Assembly (NCBI RefSeq): GCF_002310495.1
Contig: NZ_CP023344.1
Coordinates: forward strand, 186,001-250,000
From: Nibricoccus aquaticus
Lineage (GTDB): Bacteria > Verrucomicrobiota > Verrucomicrobiia > Opitutales > Opitutaceae
Reading direction: 5' to 3'
DNA length: 64,000 nt
A program made the position numbers and the translations under genes. Each line of letters starts with the position of its first letter. Within the stretch, counting starts at the first letter, position 1. The notes beneath the pieces are model-generated. The model did no database searches and was not told the DNA's origin. It was given only the letters and a program-made list of their open reading frames with translations. Positions 8,088-17,143 of the stretch are shown piece after piece.

Positions 8088-9320
8088 ATGAGCCCGGCCC
8101 GCACCCATCCCCTGATCCCCCTCGCCGTCATCGGCACCTTCGCCCTCTGCGCCATCGCCGTCTCCCTGCGTGCCCAGACTCCCGATACGCCCGCGCCAGC
8201 TCCGCTCGTCGCCGGCGCCACGCTCGACTCGATCACGGTCGGGCAGATCACCTACACCCAGGTCCGCATCCGCACCATCTCCGCCCAGACCGCGATGATC
8301 CAGCACGCCGGCGGCATCGCCTCCCTCCGCCTCCGCGACCTCTCCCCCGATCTCCAGCAACGCTTCGGCTACAACCCCGACGCAGCCGCCGCCGAGGCCG
8401 AAAAACAAAAAGCCGCAGCCGCAGCAGCCGCAAAACTCCGCCAGGAACAACTCGCCGCCCAGAAAAAAGCCAATGCCGTGCAGCTCGTAGCCCAGGCACG
8501 AGAATCTAAAAAAGAGAATACTTTGGACGTTCTGTTGCGCACCTTCGGCAGCGAGCCCGATATTCGGGCCGGCATCGACCTGCGTCCCCGTTACAATGAG
8601 CTCGGCCTGTGGATCAAAAATCAAGGGGCTCGCTCCAGTTGTGCGATTTTCGCAATCGTTAGTGCGCTGGAGCTGCAAGCAGCTGAGATTACAGGCCATC
8701 CTCAACGCTACTCCGAGGAGTATCTGCAATGGGCCACCCGAAAAACCCTGAACCGGCCTGCCTTCACGCCACAATCAGTGAAAGCCACTGTGGCTGGCGG
8801 AATCATTTCCGCGGAAGCACCACCGCCTGATGAAGGATTCAGGTTACTCGATGTCGTCACCGCTTTACGCGCGTACGGTATTCCCGAACGCGAGCGTGTG
8901 CCCTATCGCAGCTCCGATTTGATCGATGATCCCTCCGAAGAAATCATTCAGGAAGCACGCACGAAATTACAGGTGGCCTGCCATATTCTTCCAGGAAAGA
9001 CCCAGCCGGATATACTCGCCAACATCATCCATGCACTGAACGCCGGCGTGCCGGTTCCAATTGGCATGTCTTGGCCCGTAGAAAATGCCGGTATCTATAA
9101 AACCGGCTATCTCGATAAACAACGCACCAATCAGGACGGAGGCCACGCAGTGACGATCGTAGGCTACAAATCAACGGGTGGACGGCTCGAAAACACCGTC
9201 TTCATTTTCAAAAACTCCTATGGCACACGCTGGGGTATCGATGGCTACGGAACGGCCACGTATGCCTTTCTGGAAGAAAATTTAAGCTACGGCGTTCTGC
9301 TCGACATTAGCGAAAAATGA
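8088..9320 (+). CDS. secreted papain-like (C1 family) cysteine protease
   Basis: A 410-residue protein with an N-terminal signal or anchor segment (residues 10-29). Residues about 45-100 form a small domain (LDSITVGQITYTQV...LRLRDLSPDLQQRFGYNPDAA) of a type I know from many verrucomicrobial secreted proteins. An Ala/Lys/Gln-rich helix (100-140) links it to a peptidase C1 domain. Catalytic features: Gln179 (oxyanion), Cys185 in GARSSCAIFA, His in DGGHAVTIVGYK and Asn in FKNSYGTRWGIDGYG. There is no pro-inhibitor domain of the usual I29 type. Base composition changes inside the gene: before about 8510 it is very GC-rich like its neighbours, and after that clearly more AT-rich. This suggests the protease domain was acquired and joined to a local N-terminal module. 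Confidence 0.85.
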   Translation: MSPARTHPLIPLAVIGTFALCAIAVSLRAQTPDTPAPAPLVAGATLDSITVGQITYTQVRIRTISAQTAMIQHAGGIASLRLRDLSPDLQQRFGYNPDAAAAEAEKQKAAAAAAAKLRQEQLAAQKKANAVQLVAQARESKKENTLDVLLRTFGSEPDIRAGIDLRPRYNELGLWIKNQGARSSCAIFAIVSALELQAAEITGHPQRYSEEYLQWATRKTLNRPAFTPQSVKATVAGGIISAEAPPPDEGFRLLDVVTALRAYGIPERERVPYRSSDLIDDPSEEIIQEARTKLQVACHILPGKTQPDILANIIHALNAGVPVPIGMSWPVENAGIYKTGYLDKQRTNQDGGHAVTIVGYKSTGGRLENTVFIFKNSYGTRWGIDGYGTATYAFLEENLSYGVLLDISEK

Positions 9321-9469
9321 ACGGCCAGCGCCCGCGCATCGGCTTTTCTCTTCAAATGACCGTGAACCGTGGAACTTGGTCGGCAAACTTTGCTGACGTT
9401 TTCGATCAGCACGTCTGAATTTATGGATTCCGTCCACCGCGCTTCTTCGGGATAGATATCCCCATCAGC

Positions 9470-11161
9470 GTGCGCCCGACCTCTCCGCCCTCCTCAAGTC
9501 CCGCAGCCACCTCCCGTCTCTGGCTCCACTCCCCCCGCGCTCGATCTCCTCATCGGCTGCGGTGCCTGGTCGCTCCCGCTGCTCGCGCTGACGTTTTTCT
9601 TCCAGCGCGAACACGCACTCCCCGTCGCCTTCGCGTTCTCCCTCCTCGCGATCTTCTGCAACAACCCGCACTACATGGCGACGATCCACCGCGCCTACGG
9701 GACCGCCGGTGATTTCAAAAAGTACCGCTTCTTCACGATCTACGTCACCGTGCTCATGCTCACGCTCGTGCTGGTGCATGTCGTCCCCGCTCTCTTCCCT
9801 TGGGTCGTCACACTCTACCTCACCTGGAGCCCCTGGCACTACACCGGCCAGAACTTCGGCATCGCCCAGATGTTCGTCCGCCGCTCAGGCGCTCATCCCG
9901 ATCCCGCCGCCCGCCAGTGGCTCTACACCTCCTACGTCGCCTCCTTCGCCGTCTGGTTCCTCACCCTCCACAGCATCGTCGAGAGCGACTCCTACTTCCT
10001 CAGCCTCCGCATCCCCGAAACGGTCGCCACCCCGCTCCGCCTCTTCTTCGCCCTCGTCTTCCTCGTCAGCGCCGCCGCCGCCTTCCTCCGCCTGCGAAAA
10101 ACCCTCCGCGGCTCCGCCCTCCTCGCCCCGCTTCTCCTCACGCTCACGCAAGCCCTCTGGTTCGTCGCCCCGTCGCTGCTTTCCCGATACCAAGTCCTCG
10201 ACCTCCCCGCCTCCTACTTCAGCGCCGGTGCCCTGGCCTTCATGCACTGCGCCCAATACCTCTGGATCACCAGCTTCTACGCCCGCCGCGAAACACCCTC
10301 CGCTCCCCACGCCGCCACCTCCGCACGCCCTTTCTCTTTCTGGCGCTACTACCTCGCCCTCATCGTCGGCGGCATCGCCCTCTTCATCCCCGGCCCCTGG
10401 CTCGCCAGCCGCGCGCTCGGCCACGACTTCGTCGAGAGCTTCCTCATCTTCATGGCGCTCGTGAACGTTCACCACTTCATCCTCGACGGTGCCATCTGGA
10501 AACTCCGCGACGGCCGCATCGCCCGCCTCCTCCTCGGCAAATCCACACCCGACGCCACCGACGAAGCCCTCGAGGGCCAGTCTCTCCGCCACCACCTCGG
10601 CTGGCTCTTCAGCGCATCACCCGCCGCCCGCGCCACCCGCTTCTCCCTCGCCGCCGCCATCCTCGCCATCAACCCGCGCAACGCCCCCGCCCAACACCTC
10701 CTCGGCCAGCTCATCTTCCAATCCGGCGACACCTCCGCCGCGCTCGCCCACTACGACCGCATGGCCGACTTCTCCGCCCCGATCTCTCCATCGCCACCAA
10801 CCGCGGACTCCTCCAACTCGCCAAGGGCAACGCTTCCGCCGCCGCCGAGCGCCAGTACGCCCTCTTCGTCTCTCTCTTCGACGAAAACCCCGGCCCTCCC
10901 GCAGAGCGCGACGCCAGTCTCCCCCGCTACATCGCCGCCCAGCTCAAACTCGCCGCCTTCGCCGAAGCTCGCGCCGACCTCGCCACCGCCGAGTCCCGCT
11001 GCCAGCGCGCCGCCGACATCGCCGCCACGTATCGGTATTTCGCTGACGGCGCCATCGCCCTCAACCGCCTCGCCGACCTCCAGGAAAAAACCGACCGCCC
11101 CGTCGAAGCCCTCCGCACCCGCGCCGCCGCCCGCCAGGCCGCCGACCTCATTTCTCCGTAG
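9470..11161 (+). pseudogene. multi-span membrane protein with C-terminal TPR-like region, frameshifted as sequenced
   Basis: Coding signal runs from before 9540 to 11161 but changes frame. From about 9540 to 10765 the frame encodes a polytopic membrane protein. It opens with LDLLIGCGAWSLPLL, continues NNPHYMATIHRAYG and has about six to eight spans to about 10500. A TPR-like region follows (residues RNAPAQHLLGQLIFQSGDTSAALAHYD). At about 10767-10772 (GCCCCGA) a single missing C shifts the frame; the continuation PDLSIATNRGLLQLAKGNASAA... through ALNRLADLQEK to ALRTRAAARQAADLISP is only in the next frame, ending at TAG 11159-11161. The N-terminal hydrophobic sequence has no start codon in its own frame upstream of ATG 9675. 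A second shift at the C6 run near 9533 could link it to GTG 9470. Both sites are C homopolymers, so assembly error and true decay are both possible. A 497-codon frame 9675-11168 exists, but its last 130 codons are off-frame. Confidence 0.7.
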
Positions 11162-11181
11162 GGCCTGACCTCGCTCAGGCC
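11158..11181 (+). repeat. GTAGGG-leader hairpin (repeat family H), supplies the stop codon
   Basis: Leader GTAGGG, stem GCCTGA/TCAGGC, loop CCTCGC. The TAG of the leader is the stop codon of the frameshifted membrane/TPR gene. It is the same layout as the copies at 43735 and 50933. Confidence 0.7.
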
Positions 11182-11236
11182 GGATCGAAACCGACTCCGA
11201 CATCCGGTGCCCATCCGTGAAATCTGTGGTTAAATC

Positions 11237-12508
11237 TCAGCTCAAATCCCGGATGCTCCCAAACTCCGGGTCGAACAACCGCCGGTAAGTCCGCACGATC
11301 GTCCCGTCCGTCAGCCCTGCCAGCCAGTCGCAGATCCGCCGCGCCTTCCCCTCCGGCGTCGTCTCCGCCTCGATCAACTTCCCCACGCGCGGCGGCAAAA
11401 TCCCAATCACGCGCTCGCCGCGTTCGACATAGTTTTCCCACGCCGCCTGCCAGAGATTCATCAACACCCGCCGCGCCTTGTACTCGATCTGCTGCAGCTG
11501 CGGACTCTCGAAAATAATATCGTTCGCCATCCGCTTGAAAAACTTCGCCTCACGCTCCGCCTCCGGTGCGACGACCAGCTCGTAGCGATAACGATTCGTC
11601 TTCGCCGACATGAAGTTTTCCCGCTCCCGCAACCGGCACGACGTGATGAACCAGCCCACCTTCGCCGCAAAAACCGATTCCAGCCGGTCCCCGCGGATCG
11701 CCGCCACCAGCGCCTGCAAATGCTGCTCTTGCTCCGCGTCGATCCCCTCCGCCGCCGCCCACGCCTCGATCCGGTCAATCGTCAGAAACCCCGCCTTCAC
11801 CCCGTCCACGATATCATTGAGCGAGTACGCCGAGTCATCCGCCCAGTCCATGATCTGGCACTCCACCGCCTTGAATTTATTAAACGCCTTCCCCTCGTGC
11901 AGCGCCGCTGGGATCTCCGCGTTATCGAAAACGAAATCCCGATACCGCACCTGCGGATCGTAGAGAAAATGCTTCTCAGGCACCGCCGCGTACTCGCGGT
12001 ACAGTTTCTTGTATTTCAACACGCCATCGAGCAGCGCCCGCGTCGGATGCATCCCGCGCACCGACGTTTCATTCTGATAAATTGTCTCCGTCAGCAGATG
12101 CAGCGTCTGCGCGTTCCCCTCGAACCCGCCATGCGCCTTCATCAGCTCCTGCAACGTCCGCTCCCCCGAGTGTCCAAACGGTGGATGCCCCAGATCGTGC
12201 GCCAGACACACCGCCTCCACCAGATCGCCATCGATGAAAAAATCATCCGCCAGCGGTCCGCCACGCGACTTCAGGAAATTGCAGATCGAGCGCCCGATCT
12301 GCGCCACTTCCATCGAGTGCGTCAGCCGCGTCCGGTAGAAATCGTACTCTCCGGAAAGAAACACCTGCGTCTTCGACTGCAGCTTCCGAAACGCGTGCGA
12401 ATGAATGAGCCGGTCGCGATCGATCTGAAACGCGCTGCGGTAATCGGGCTTGCGGGCTCCATCGAGCGTCTGCGTGTCGAAGTCAGAGTAGAATCGGTTC
12501 GCCGTCAT
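11237..12508 (-). CDS. dgt: deoxyguanosinetriphosphate triphosphohydrolase (dGTPase-like HD protein)
   Basis: A 423-residue HD-superfamily enzyme that hydrolyses dGTP (or other dNTPs) to deoxynucleoside and triphosphate, adjusting nucleotide pools in the cytoplasm. Visible motifs: the entry motif RSAFQIDRDRLIHSHAFRKLQ..TQVF near residues 23-47, the TRLTHSMEVAQIGRSI block with the first metal His, the HD pair in CLAHDLGHPPFGHSGE, and the Asp in QIMDWADDSAYSLNDIVDG. Length fits the shorter, Thermus-type dGTPases rather than the E. coli enzyme (about 505 aa). The start is ATG 12508, where homology begins; a longer frame reaches 12706 but overlaps the divergent peptidase gene. It and the S9 peptidase are divergent with only 46 bases between them. 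Confidence 0.92.
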   Translation of the reverse strand: MTANRFYSDFDTQTLDGARKPDYRSAFQIDRDRLIHSHAFRKLQSKTQVFLSGEYDFYRTRLTHSMEVAQIGRSICNFLKSRGGPLADDFFIDGDLVEAVCLAHDLGHPPFGHSGERTLQELMKAHGGFEGNAQTLHLLTETIYQNETSVRGMHPTRALLDGVLKYKKLYREYAAVPEKHFLYDPQVRYRDFVFDNAEIPAALHEGKAFNKFKAVECQIMDWADDSAYSLNDIVDGVKAGFLTIDRIEAWAAAEGIDAEQEQHLQALVAAIRGDRLESVFAAKVGWFITSCRLRERENFMSAKTNRYRYELVVAPEAEREAKFFKRMANDIIFESPQLQQIEYKARRVLMNLWQAAWENYVERGERVIGILPPRVGKLIEAETTPEGKARRICDWLAGLTDGTIVRTYRRLFDPEFGSIRDLS

Positions 12509-12554
12509 CGGAAAATCCCAGACCATGTGCCGCGTCCGCCGAATGCCAATCCCC
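12509..12554. promoter_or_regulatory. compact divergent promoter region dgt / S9 peptidase
   Basis: Only 46 bases separate the two divergent starts (12508 minus, 12555 plus). Any promoters must therefore overlap the opposite gene or share this space. No convincing -10/-35 pair was identified; the assignment rests on gene layout. Confidence 0.35.
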
Positions 12555-14762
12555 ATGATTCGCCTCCCCCGCGCGTTTTTCTCCGCCCTGCTGTTTGTCG
12601 TCCTCCTCGGGCCGCTCTCCGCCCAGTCGCCCGACAGCCTCATTAGCGCGAAAGACCTCCTTAACCTGAAACAGCTCGGCGCTCCCGCGATTTCTCCCGA
12701 CGGCACCCGCGTCGTCTACACCGTCCGCAGCATCGAGGAATCCACCGCCAATCCCGGCGAGTACGCCTACCGCACGCGCATCTGGATGATCCCGCTCGAC
12801 GGCATCGGCGGCCCCCGCCAGCTCACCCGCGGCGACGGCAGCGCCTCCTTCCCCGTCTGGCATCCGAGTGGCGACCGCATCGCCTTTGTCCGCTTCGAAA
12901 AATCCGTCCCACAAATCTGGGTACTCCCGCTCGGCCCCGGCGGCGAAGCCTTCCGCATCACCGCGATCCCCAATGGCGCCACCCACCCCCGCTGGTCGCC
13001 CGACGGCACCAAACTCCTCTTCTCCTCCACACTCACGCTCTCCGAAGTCCGCGACGAATTCGCCCAATCTCCTAACGCCCAAACCCTCTCCGCCTGGCCC
13101 GACGAACGCCCCGGCCGCCCCAAACCATCCCACGACACAGCCACGTCCGCTTCCGATAAAAACGAAACTGCACGCCTCAACGGCACCCGCGAAGCCGAGC
13201 GCCGCTGGCTCGACCGCCGCGAAGCCGCCGGCAATCCCCGCGTCCTCACCCGCCTCGAATTCATCGGCGACAGCGACCTCGCGCCCGAGGAAGAATTCAC
13301 TCACCTCTACGTCGCCCCCGCCGAGGAAAACGCCGCCGCCCAACTCCTCACCCCCGGCTTCCTCAGCGCCGACGGCGCCGAATGGGTCAACCTCCCCGAC
13401 GGCCCGCGCGTCGTCTTCAGCGCCGAGTCACCTGGAGAAATTCACCCCGACCGCGTTCTCGATCGTGCCCTCTGGAGCGTCGGTCTCGATGGCGCCGCGC
13501 CCCGCACCATTCTCTACACGCCCAACTTCGCCTACACCCGTCCCACCGCTTCGCCCGACGCCCGCACCATCGCCTTTCTCTCCGACGATCTCTCGCTCAA
13601 CTCCTACGGACAAACCCAGCTCGGCGTCATCGCCGGCGACGGCACCAACCGCAAAATCCTCACCGCCAAAATCGACCGCAACGTCTCCCGCCCCAAATGG
13701 TCCGCCGACGGCACGCAGGTCTACTTCACCGCCACCGCCAACGGCGGCCACCCGCTCTTCCGCGTTCGCGCCGACGGCTCCGCCGATCCCGAAGTCCTCA
13801 CCGGCGTCACCAACGCCATCCGCGCCTACGACATCGGCGCCACCCACGGCATCGTCGTCCTCTCTCAAGCCGCCAACCCCTACGAACTCCACCGCCTCAC
13901 CCTCGCGACCAAAGAATACCGCCTCATCACCGCGCACAACAGCGAGTGGCTCCGCACCAAATCCATCTCCGTCCCCGTCCGCCGCCAGCTCACTCTCAGC
14001 GACAACACCAAAATCGACTCCTGGCTCATCAAGCCCACCTTCCTAGAACCCGGGAAAAAATACCCGCTCCTCGTCGCCATCCACGGCGGCCCTCACGCCA
14101 TGTGGGGCCCGACCGACGCCGGCATGTGGCACGAATTTCAATTCTTCGCCTCACGCGGCTACGGCATCCTCTTCTGCAACCCTCGCGGCTCCTCCGGCTA
14201 CGGCCAGGAATTCCAAAAAGGCAGCTTCCAAAACTGGGGCCCCGGCCCGGCCTCCGACGTCCTCGCCGCCACCGACCAAGCCTGCACCGAACCCTGGGTG
14301 GACAAAGAAAAACTCGTTCTCTCCGGCGGCAGTTACGGCGGCTACCTCGCCGCCTGGATCGTCGGCCACGACAAACGCTTCAAAGCCGCCGTCGCCCAGC
14401 GCGGCATCTACGACCTCGCCACTTTCTTCGGCGAGGGCAGCGCCTGGCGTCTCGTCCCGTATCATTTTGGCGGTTACCCGTGGCAGCCGTTCGTCCGCCG
14501 CCTCCTCGACGCCCAATCCCCGCTCTCCCACGCCGAGCACATCGTCACACCGCTCCTGATCGAGCACGGCGACAACGACCGCCGCACCGGCACTGCCCAG
14601 AGCGAAATGCTCTTCCGCGCCCTCAAAGTCCTCAACCGCCCCGTCGAGTACGTACGCTATCCCAACGCCACCCACGAGCTCAGCCGCTCCGGCGATCCGG
14701 CCCAGCGCATCGACCGACTCCTCCGCTTCGACGAATTCTTCCGCCGCTTCATCGGCGAATAA
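12555..14762 (+). CDS. secreted S9-family (prolyl oligopeptidase/acylaminoacyl-peptidase-like) serine peptidase
   Basis: A 735-residue exported peptidase. Signal peptide MIRLPRAFFSALLFVVLLGPLSAQ, then a beta-propeller made of TolB/WD40-like repeats (several copies of the type xxP-x-WSPDG-x-x-L/I-x-F, for example HPRWSPDGTKLLFSS and RPKWSADGTQVYFTA) to about residue 480, then the alpha/beta-hydrolase domain. The nucleophile Ser lies in GGSYGGYLAAW, the Asp in EHGDNDRRTG and the His in NATHELSRSG. The HGGPHAMWG motif forms the oxyanion site. The family removes dipeptides or acylated residues from peptides. ATG 12555 is chosen because it begins the signal peptide; the upstream ATG at 12525 adds only Arg-rich residues. 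Confidence 0.92.
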   Translation: MIRLPRAFFSALLFVVLLGPLSAQSPDSLISAKDLLNLKQLGAPAISPDGTRVVYTVRSIEESTANPGEYAYRTRIWMIPLDGIGGPRQLTRGDGSASFPVWHPSGDRIAFVRFEKSVPQIWVLPLGPGGEAFRITAIPNGATHPRWSPDGTKLLFSSTLTLSEVRDEFAQSPNAQTLSAWPDERPGRPKPSHDTATSASDKNETARLNGTREAERRWLDRREAAGNPRVLTRLEFIGDSDLAPEEEFTHLYVAPAEENAAAQLLTPGFLSADGAEWVNLPDGPRVVFSAESPGEIHPDRVLDRALWSVGLDGAAPRTILYTPNFAYTRPTASPDARTIAFLSDDLSLNSYGQTQLGVIAGDGTNRKILTAKIDRNVSRPKWSADGTQVYFTATANGGHPLFRVRADGSADPEVLTGVTNAIRAYDIGATHGIVVLSQAANPYELHRLTLATKEYRLITAHNSEWLRTKSISVPVRRQLTLSDNTKIDSWLIKPTFLEPGKKYPLLVAIHGGPHAMWGPTDAGMWHEFQFFASRGYGILFCNPRGSSGYGQEFQKGSFQNWGPGPASDVLAATDQACTEPWVDKEKLVLSGGSYGGYLAAWIVGHDKRFKAAVAQRGIYDLATFFGEGSAWRLVPYHFGGYPWQPFVRRLLDAQSPLSHAEHIVTPLLIEHGDNDRRTGTAQSEMLFRALKVLNRPVEYVRYPNATHELSRSGDPAQRIDRLLRFDEFFRRFIGE

Positions 14763-14764
14763 AA

Positions 14765-15658
14765 TCAGCCAAACACCACGCCGACGCTCAACAGCACCGC
14801 GTACAGCGCCAGCAGTTTCCCCGTGTCACCGAGCAACACGATCAACTCCGCCGGTGTCTCCGACGCTTCCAGCCGTCGCATCTGCCGCAACGCCAGCGGC
14901 GCAATCGCCAGCGGCAGCAAAATCACCGGCTCGTAATCCCCGCGCAGCATCAGATGCACCGGCATCGTGAACGCCACGACAAGCGAGACCCCGAACTGAA
15001 CGCGCGCCGCCCGCCGCCCAAACCGCACCACGAGCGTCCGCTTACCCGCCTTCGCATCCGTCTCCACATCGCGATAATTATTCACGACCAGAATATTCGC
15101 CGCCAGCAGCCCGATGCCGACCGATCCAAGAAACACCTCCTGCGTCACCTCACCCGCCTGCACGAAGTAAGTCGCGCACACAGCCACCAGTCCGAAAAAG
15201 ATAAACACGAAGAGATCGCCCAGCCCGTTGTAGCCAAGCGGATACGGTCCACCGGTGTACGCGACGCCGCACACAATGCTCGCCACCCCGATCACCAGCA
15301 GCGGCCAGCCGCCATAATTAAGAAGCGACAACCCGACCAAAAACGCCGCCACAAACACGCCCGTCATCGCCGCCTTCATCGCAAGCGGCGTCACCAGCCC
15401 GGAGGCCACCGCGCGACGCGGTCCAACCCGCTCCGCCGTGTCCGCGCCCTTGATGAAGTCGTAATAGTCGTTCGCGAAATTCGTCCCGATCTGGATCAGC
15501 AACGCGAACCCAAGACACGCCACTGCCGCCGGCCACACAAACGCCCGGTCACCCCACGCAAACGCCGAGCCCACCAGCACAGGCGCTATCGCCGCGGGCA
15601 GCGTGCGTGGACGCGTAGCAGCGAGCCAGATCATCAAAGGCGAAGGCGATGCACTCAT
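14765..15658 (-). CDS. menA: 1,4-dihydroxy-2-naphthoate polyprenyltransferase
   Basis: A 297-residue UbiA-superfamily integral membrane prenyltransferase, attaching the polyprenyl chain to DHNA in menaquinone synthesis. Seen: about eight hydrophobic spans, the first Asp-rich motif in NFANDYYDFIKGAD (residues 60-73, binding prenyl-diphosphate Mg2+), and the second conserved block NNYRDVETDAKAGKRTLVVRFG. MenA rather than UbiA is favoured by the early ATRPRTLPAAIAPVLVG motif. ATG 15658 is chosen (MSASPSP, then a membrane-entry helix); a longer frame to 15712 runs into the cys terminator region. Its stop is two bases from the stop of the S9 peptidase, so the two genes converge tail to tail. Confidence 0.93.
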   Translation of the reverse strand: MSASPSPLMIWLAATRPRTLPAAIAPVLVGSAFAWGDRAFVWPAAVACLGFALLIQIGTNFANDYYDFIKGADTAERVGPRRAVASGLVTPLAMKAAMTGVFVAAFLVGLSLLNYGGWPLLVIGVASIVCGVAYTGGPYPLGYNGLGDLFVFIFFGLVAVCATYFVQAGEVTQEVFLGSVGIGLLAANILVVNNYRDVETDAKAGKRTLVVRFGRRAARVQFGVSLVVAFTMPVHLMLRGDYEPVILLPLAIAPLALRQMRRLEASETPAELIVLLGDTGKLLALYAVLLSVGVVFG

Positions 15659-15728
15659 TCGCCGCTGAGCCCACGTGAGTTTTCCAAGTTTGGCAATCTG
15701 GCCGTAAAACACTCCTCCGGCCTATGCA

Positions 15729-15758
15729 CAAAAAAGCCGCGTCAGTTTCGACGCGGCT
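15729..15758 (-). terminator. Rho-independent terminator of the cysCDN operon
   Basis: Read on the minus strand: stem GCCGCGTC/GACGCGGC with a 6-base loop, then a run of T. It lies 27 bases behind the cysN stop and upstream of the menA start, so it ends cys transcription before menA. Confidence 0.85.
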
Positions 15759-15784
15759 AAATAGAGACGTGATACGAGCAGAAC

Positions 15785-17056
15785 TCAGATGATCATCGCC
15801 GCGCCGACCGTGGCATTCGTCTGCTCATCGACGAGGATGAGGCTGCCCGTGTTCCGGTTGCGCTTGTACGCATCGAAGAACAGCGGCGACGCCGTGCGGA
15901 TCTGCACGCGACCGATATCATTCATGCCGATCTCAGTGTCGCCCTCGACCTTGTGAAGCGTGTTGATGTTCATCTTATAGCGGACCGCCTTGATCGCGCA
16001 CTTCACTTCACGCGTCGTGTGGCGGAGGATGTATTTGCCGTTTGGATTGAGCTTGTTGGGCGAAAACCAGCACAGCATCGCCTCCACATCCTGGCTGATC
16101 TGCGGCTGGTTGTTCGGCTTCACGATCATCCCGCCGCGCGAAATATCGATCTCGTCCGTGAGCGTCATCGCGATCGACATCGGCGAAAACACTTCCGACG
16201 TTTCGCCATCCGGACCGTGCAGCGATTTGATCTTCGACGTGAATCCCGACGGAAGCGCGAGCACTTCGTCACCGACTTTGAAAACGCCGCCCGCCACGCG
16301 CCCCGCGAAACCGCGGAAGTCGTGATGATCGTCGGTGTTCGGACGGATCACCGTCTGCACCGGGAAACGCGGATCGATGTGGTTCGCGTCGCTGCCGATG
16401 TACACCGTTTCGAGCGTGTAGAGCAGCGGCGAGCCCTTGTACCACGGCATCTTCTCCGACTTATCGACGACGTTGTCGCCGTGCAGCGCGCTGATCGGGA
16501 TGAATTTGATGTCCGCCACTTCGAGGCGCGATGCGAACTCCGTGTACTGCGCGACGATGGTGTTGAAGACCTCCTCTTTGAAATCGACGAGGTCCATTTT
16601 GTTCACGCAGACGACGATGTGCGGGATGCGCAGCAGCGACGCGATGAACGAGTGGCGGCAGGTCTGCTCGATCACGCCTTTGCGCGCGTCGATCAGGATG
16701 ATGGCGAGGTTGGCCGTGGAGGCGCCCGTCACCATGTTGCGCGTGTATTGAATATGGCCGGGCGTGTCCGCGATGATGAACTTACGCTTCGGCGTGGCGA
16801 AGTAGCGATACGCGACATCGATCGTGATGCCCTGCTCGCGCTCGGCGCGCAGACCATCCGTCAGGAGCGAGAGATTCAGATGCTCTTCGCCGCGCTGTTC
16901 GGTGGCGCGCTCGATGGCGTCGAGTTGGTCCTCGAAGATCGCCTTCGAGTCATAAAGGAGACGTCCGATCAAAGTGGATTTGCCGTCATCGACACTGCCC
17001 GCCGTGGTGAAGCGGAGCAGGTCCATGGAAAGATAATGAGCGTCGGAGTGAGACAT
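15785..17056 (-). CDS. cysN: sulfate adenylyltransferase subunit 1 (GTPase subunit)
   Basis: A 423-residue GTP-binding subunit of ATP sulfurylase: together with CysD it makes adenosine-5'-phosphosulfate from ATP and sulfate, driven by GTP hydrolysis. It is an EF-Tu-like GTPase with P-loop GSVDDGKST (residues 20-28), switch region EQGITIDVAYRYF, G3 DTPGHIQYTRNM, G4 NKMDL, then two beta-barrel domains. It has no C-terminal APS-kinase fusion, consistent with the separate cysC upstream. ATG 17056 is used; a GTG at 17074 would add six residues. It is the third gene of cysC-cysD-cysN, 87 bases behind cysD. Confidence 0.95.
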   Translation of the reverse strand: MSHSDAHYLSMDLLRFTTAGSVDDGKSTLIGRLLYDSKAIFEDQLDAIERATEQRGEEHLNLSLLTDGLRAEREQGITIDVAYRYFATPKRKFIIADTPGHIQYTRNMVTGASTANLAIILIDARKGVIEQTCRHSFIASLLRIPHIVVCVNKMDLVDFKEEVFNTIVAQYTEFASRLEVADIKFIPISALHGDNVVDKSEKMPWYKGSPLLYTLETVYIGSDANHIDPRFPVQTVIRPNTDDHHDFRGFAGRVAGGVFKVGDEVLALPSGFTSKIKSLHGPDGETSEVFSPMSIAMTLTDEIDISRGGMIVKPNNQPQISQDVEAMLCWFSPNKLNPNGKYILRHTTREVKCAIKAVRYKMNINTLHKVEGDTEIGMNDIGRVQIRTASPLFFDAYKRNRNTGSLILVDEQTNATVGAAMII

Positions 17057-17143
17057 GGATTCGGTTGCGGACACGCGTTGACGCGTAGTGCTGTTGTTTG
17101 AAATCGGAGATAGTTTCGTCGGAGCGATGCGAAGAGCGCCGGT

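Noticed and set aside
9675-11168. Intact 497-residue protein
   Set aside because: The frame is open to 11168, but after about 10770 its translation becomes Ser/Pro-rich nonsense while the neighbouring frame continues a TPR-like protein.
13382-15760. 792-codon plus-strand frame across the S9 peptidase and menA
   Set aside because: Arg/Pro/His-rich frame-shifted shadow that crosses two well-supported genes.
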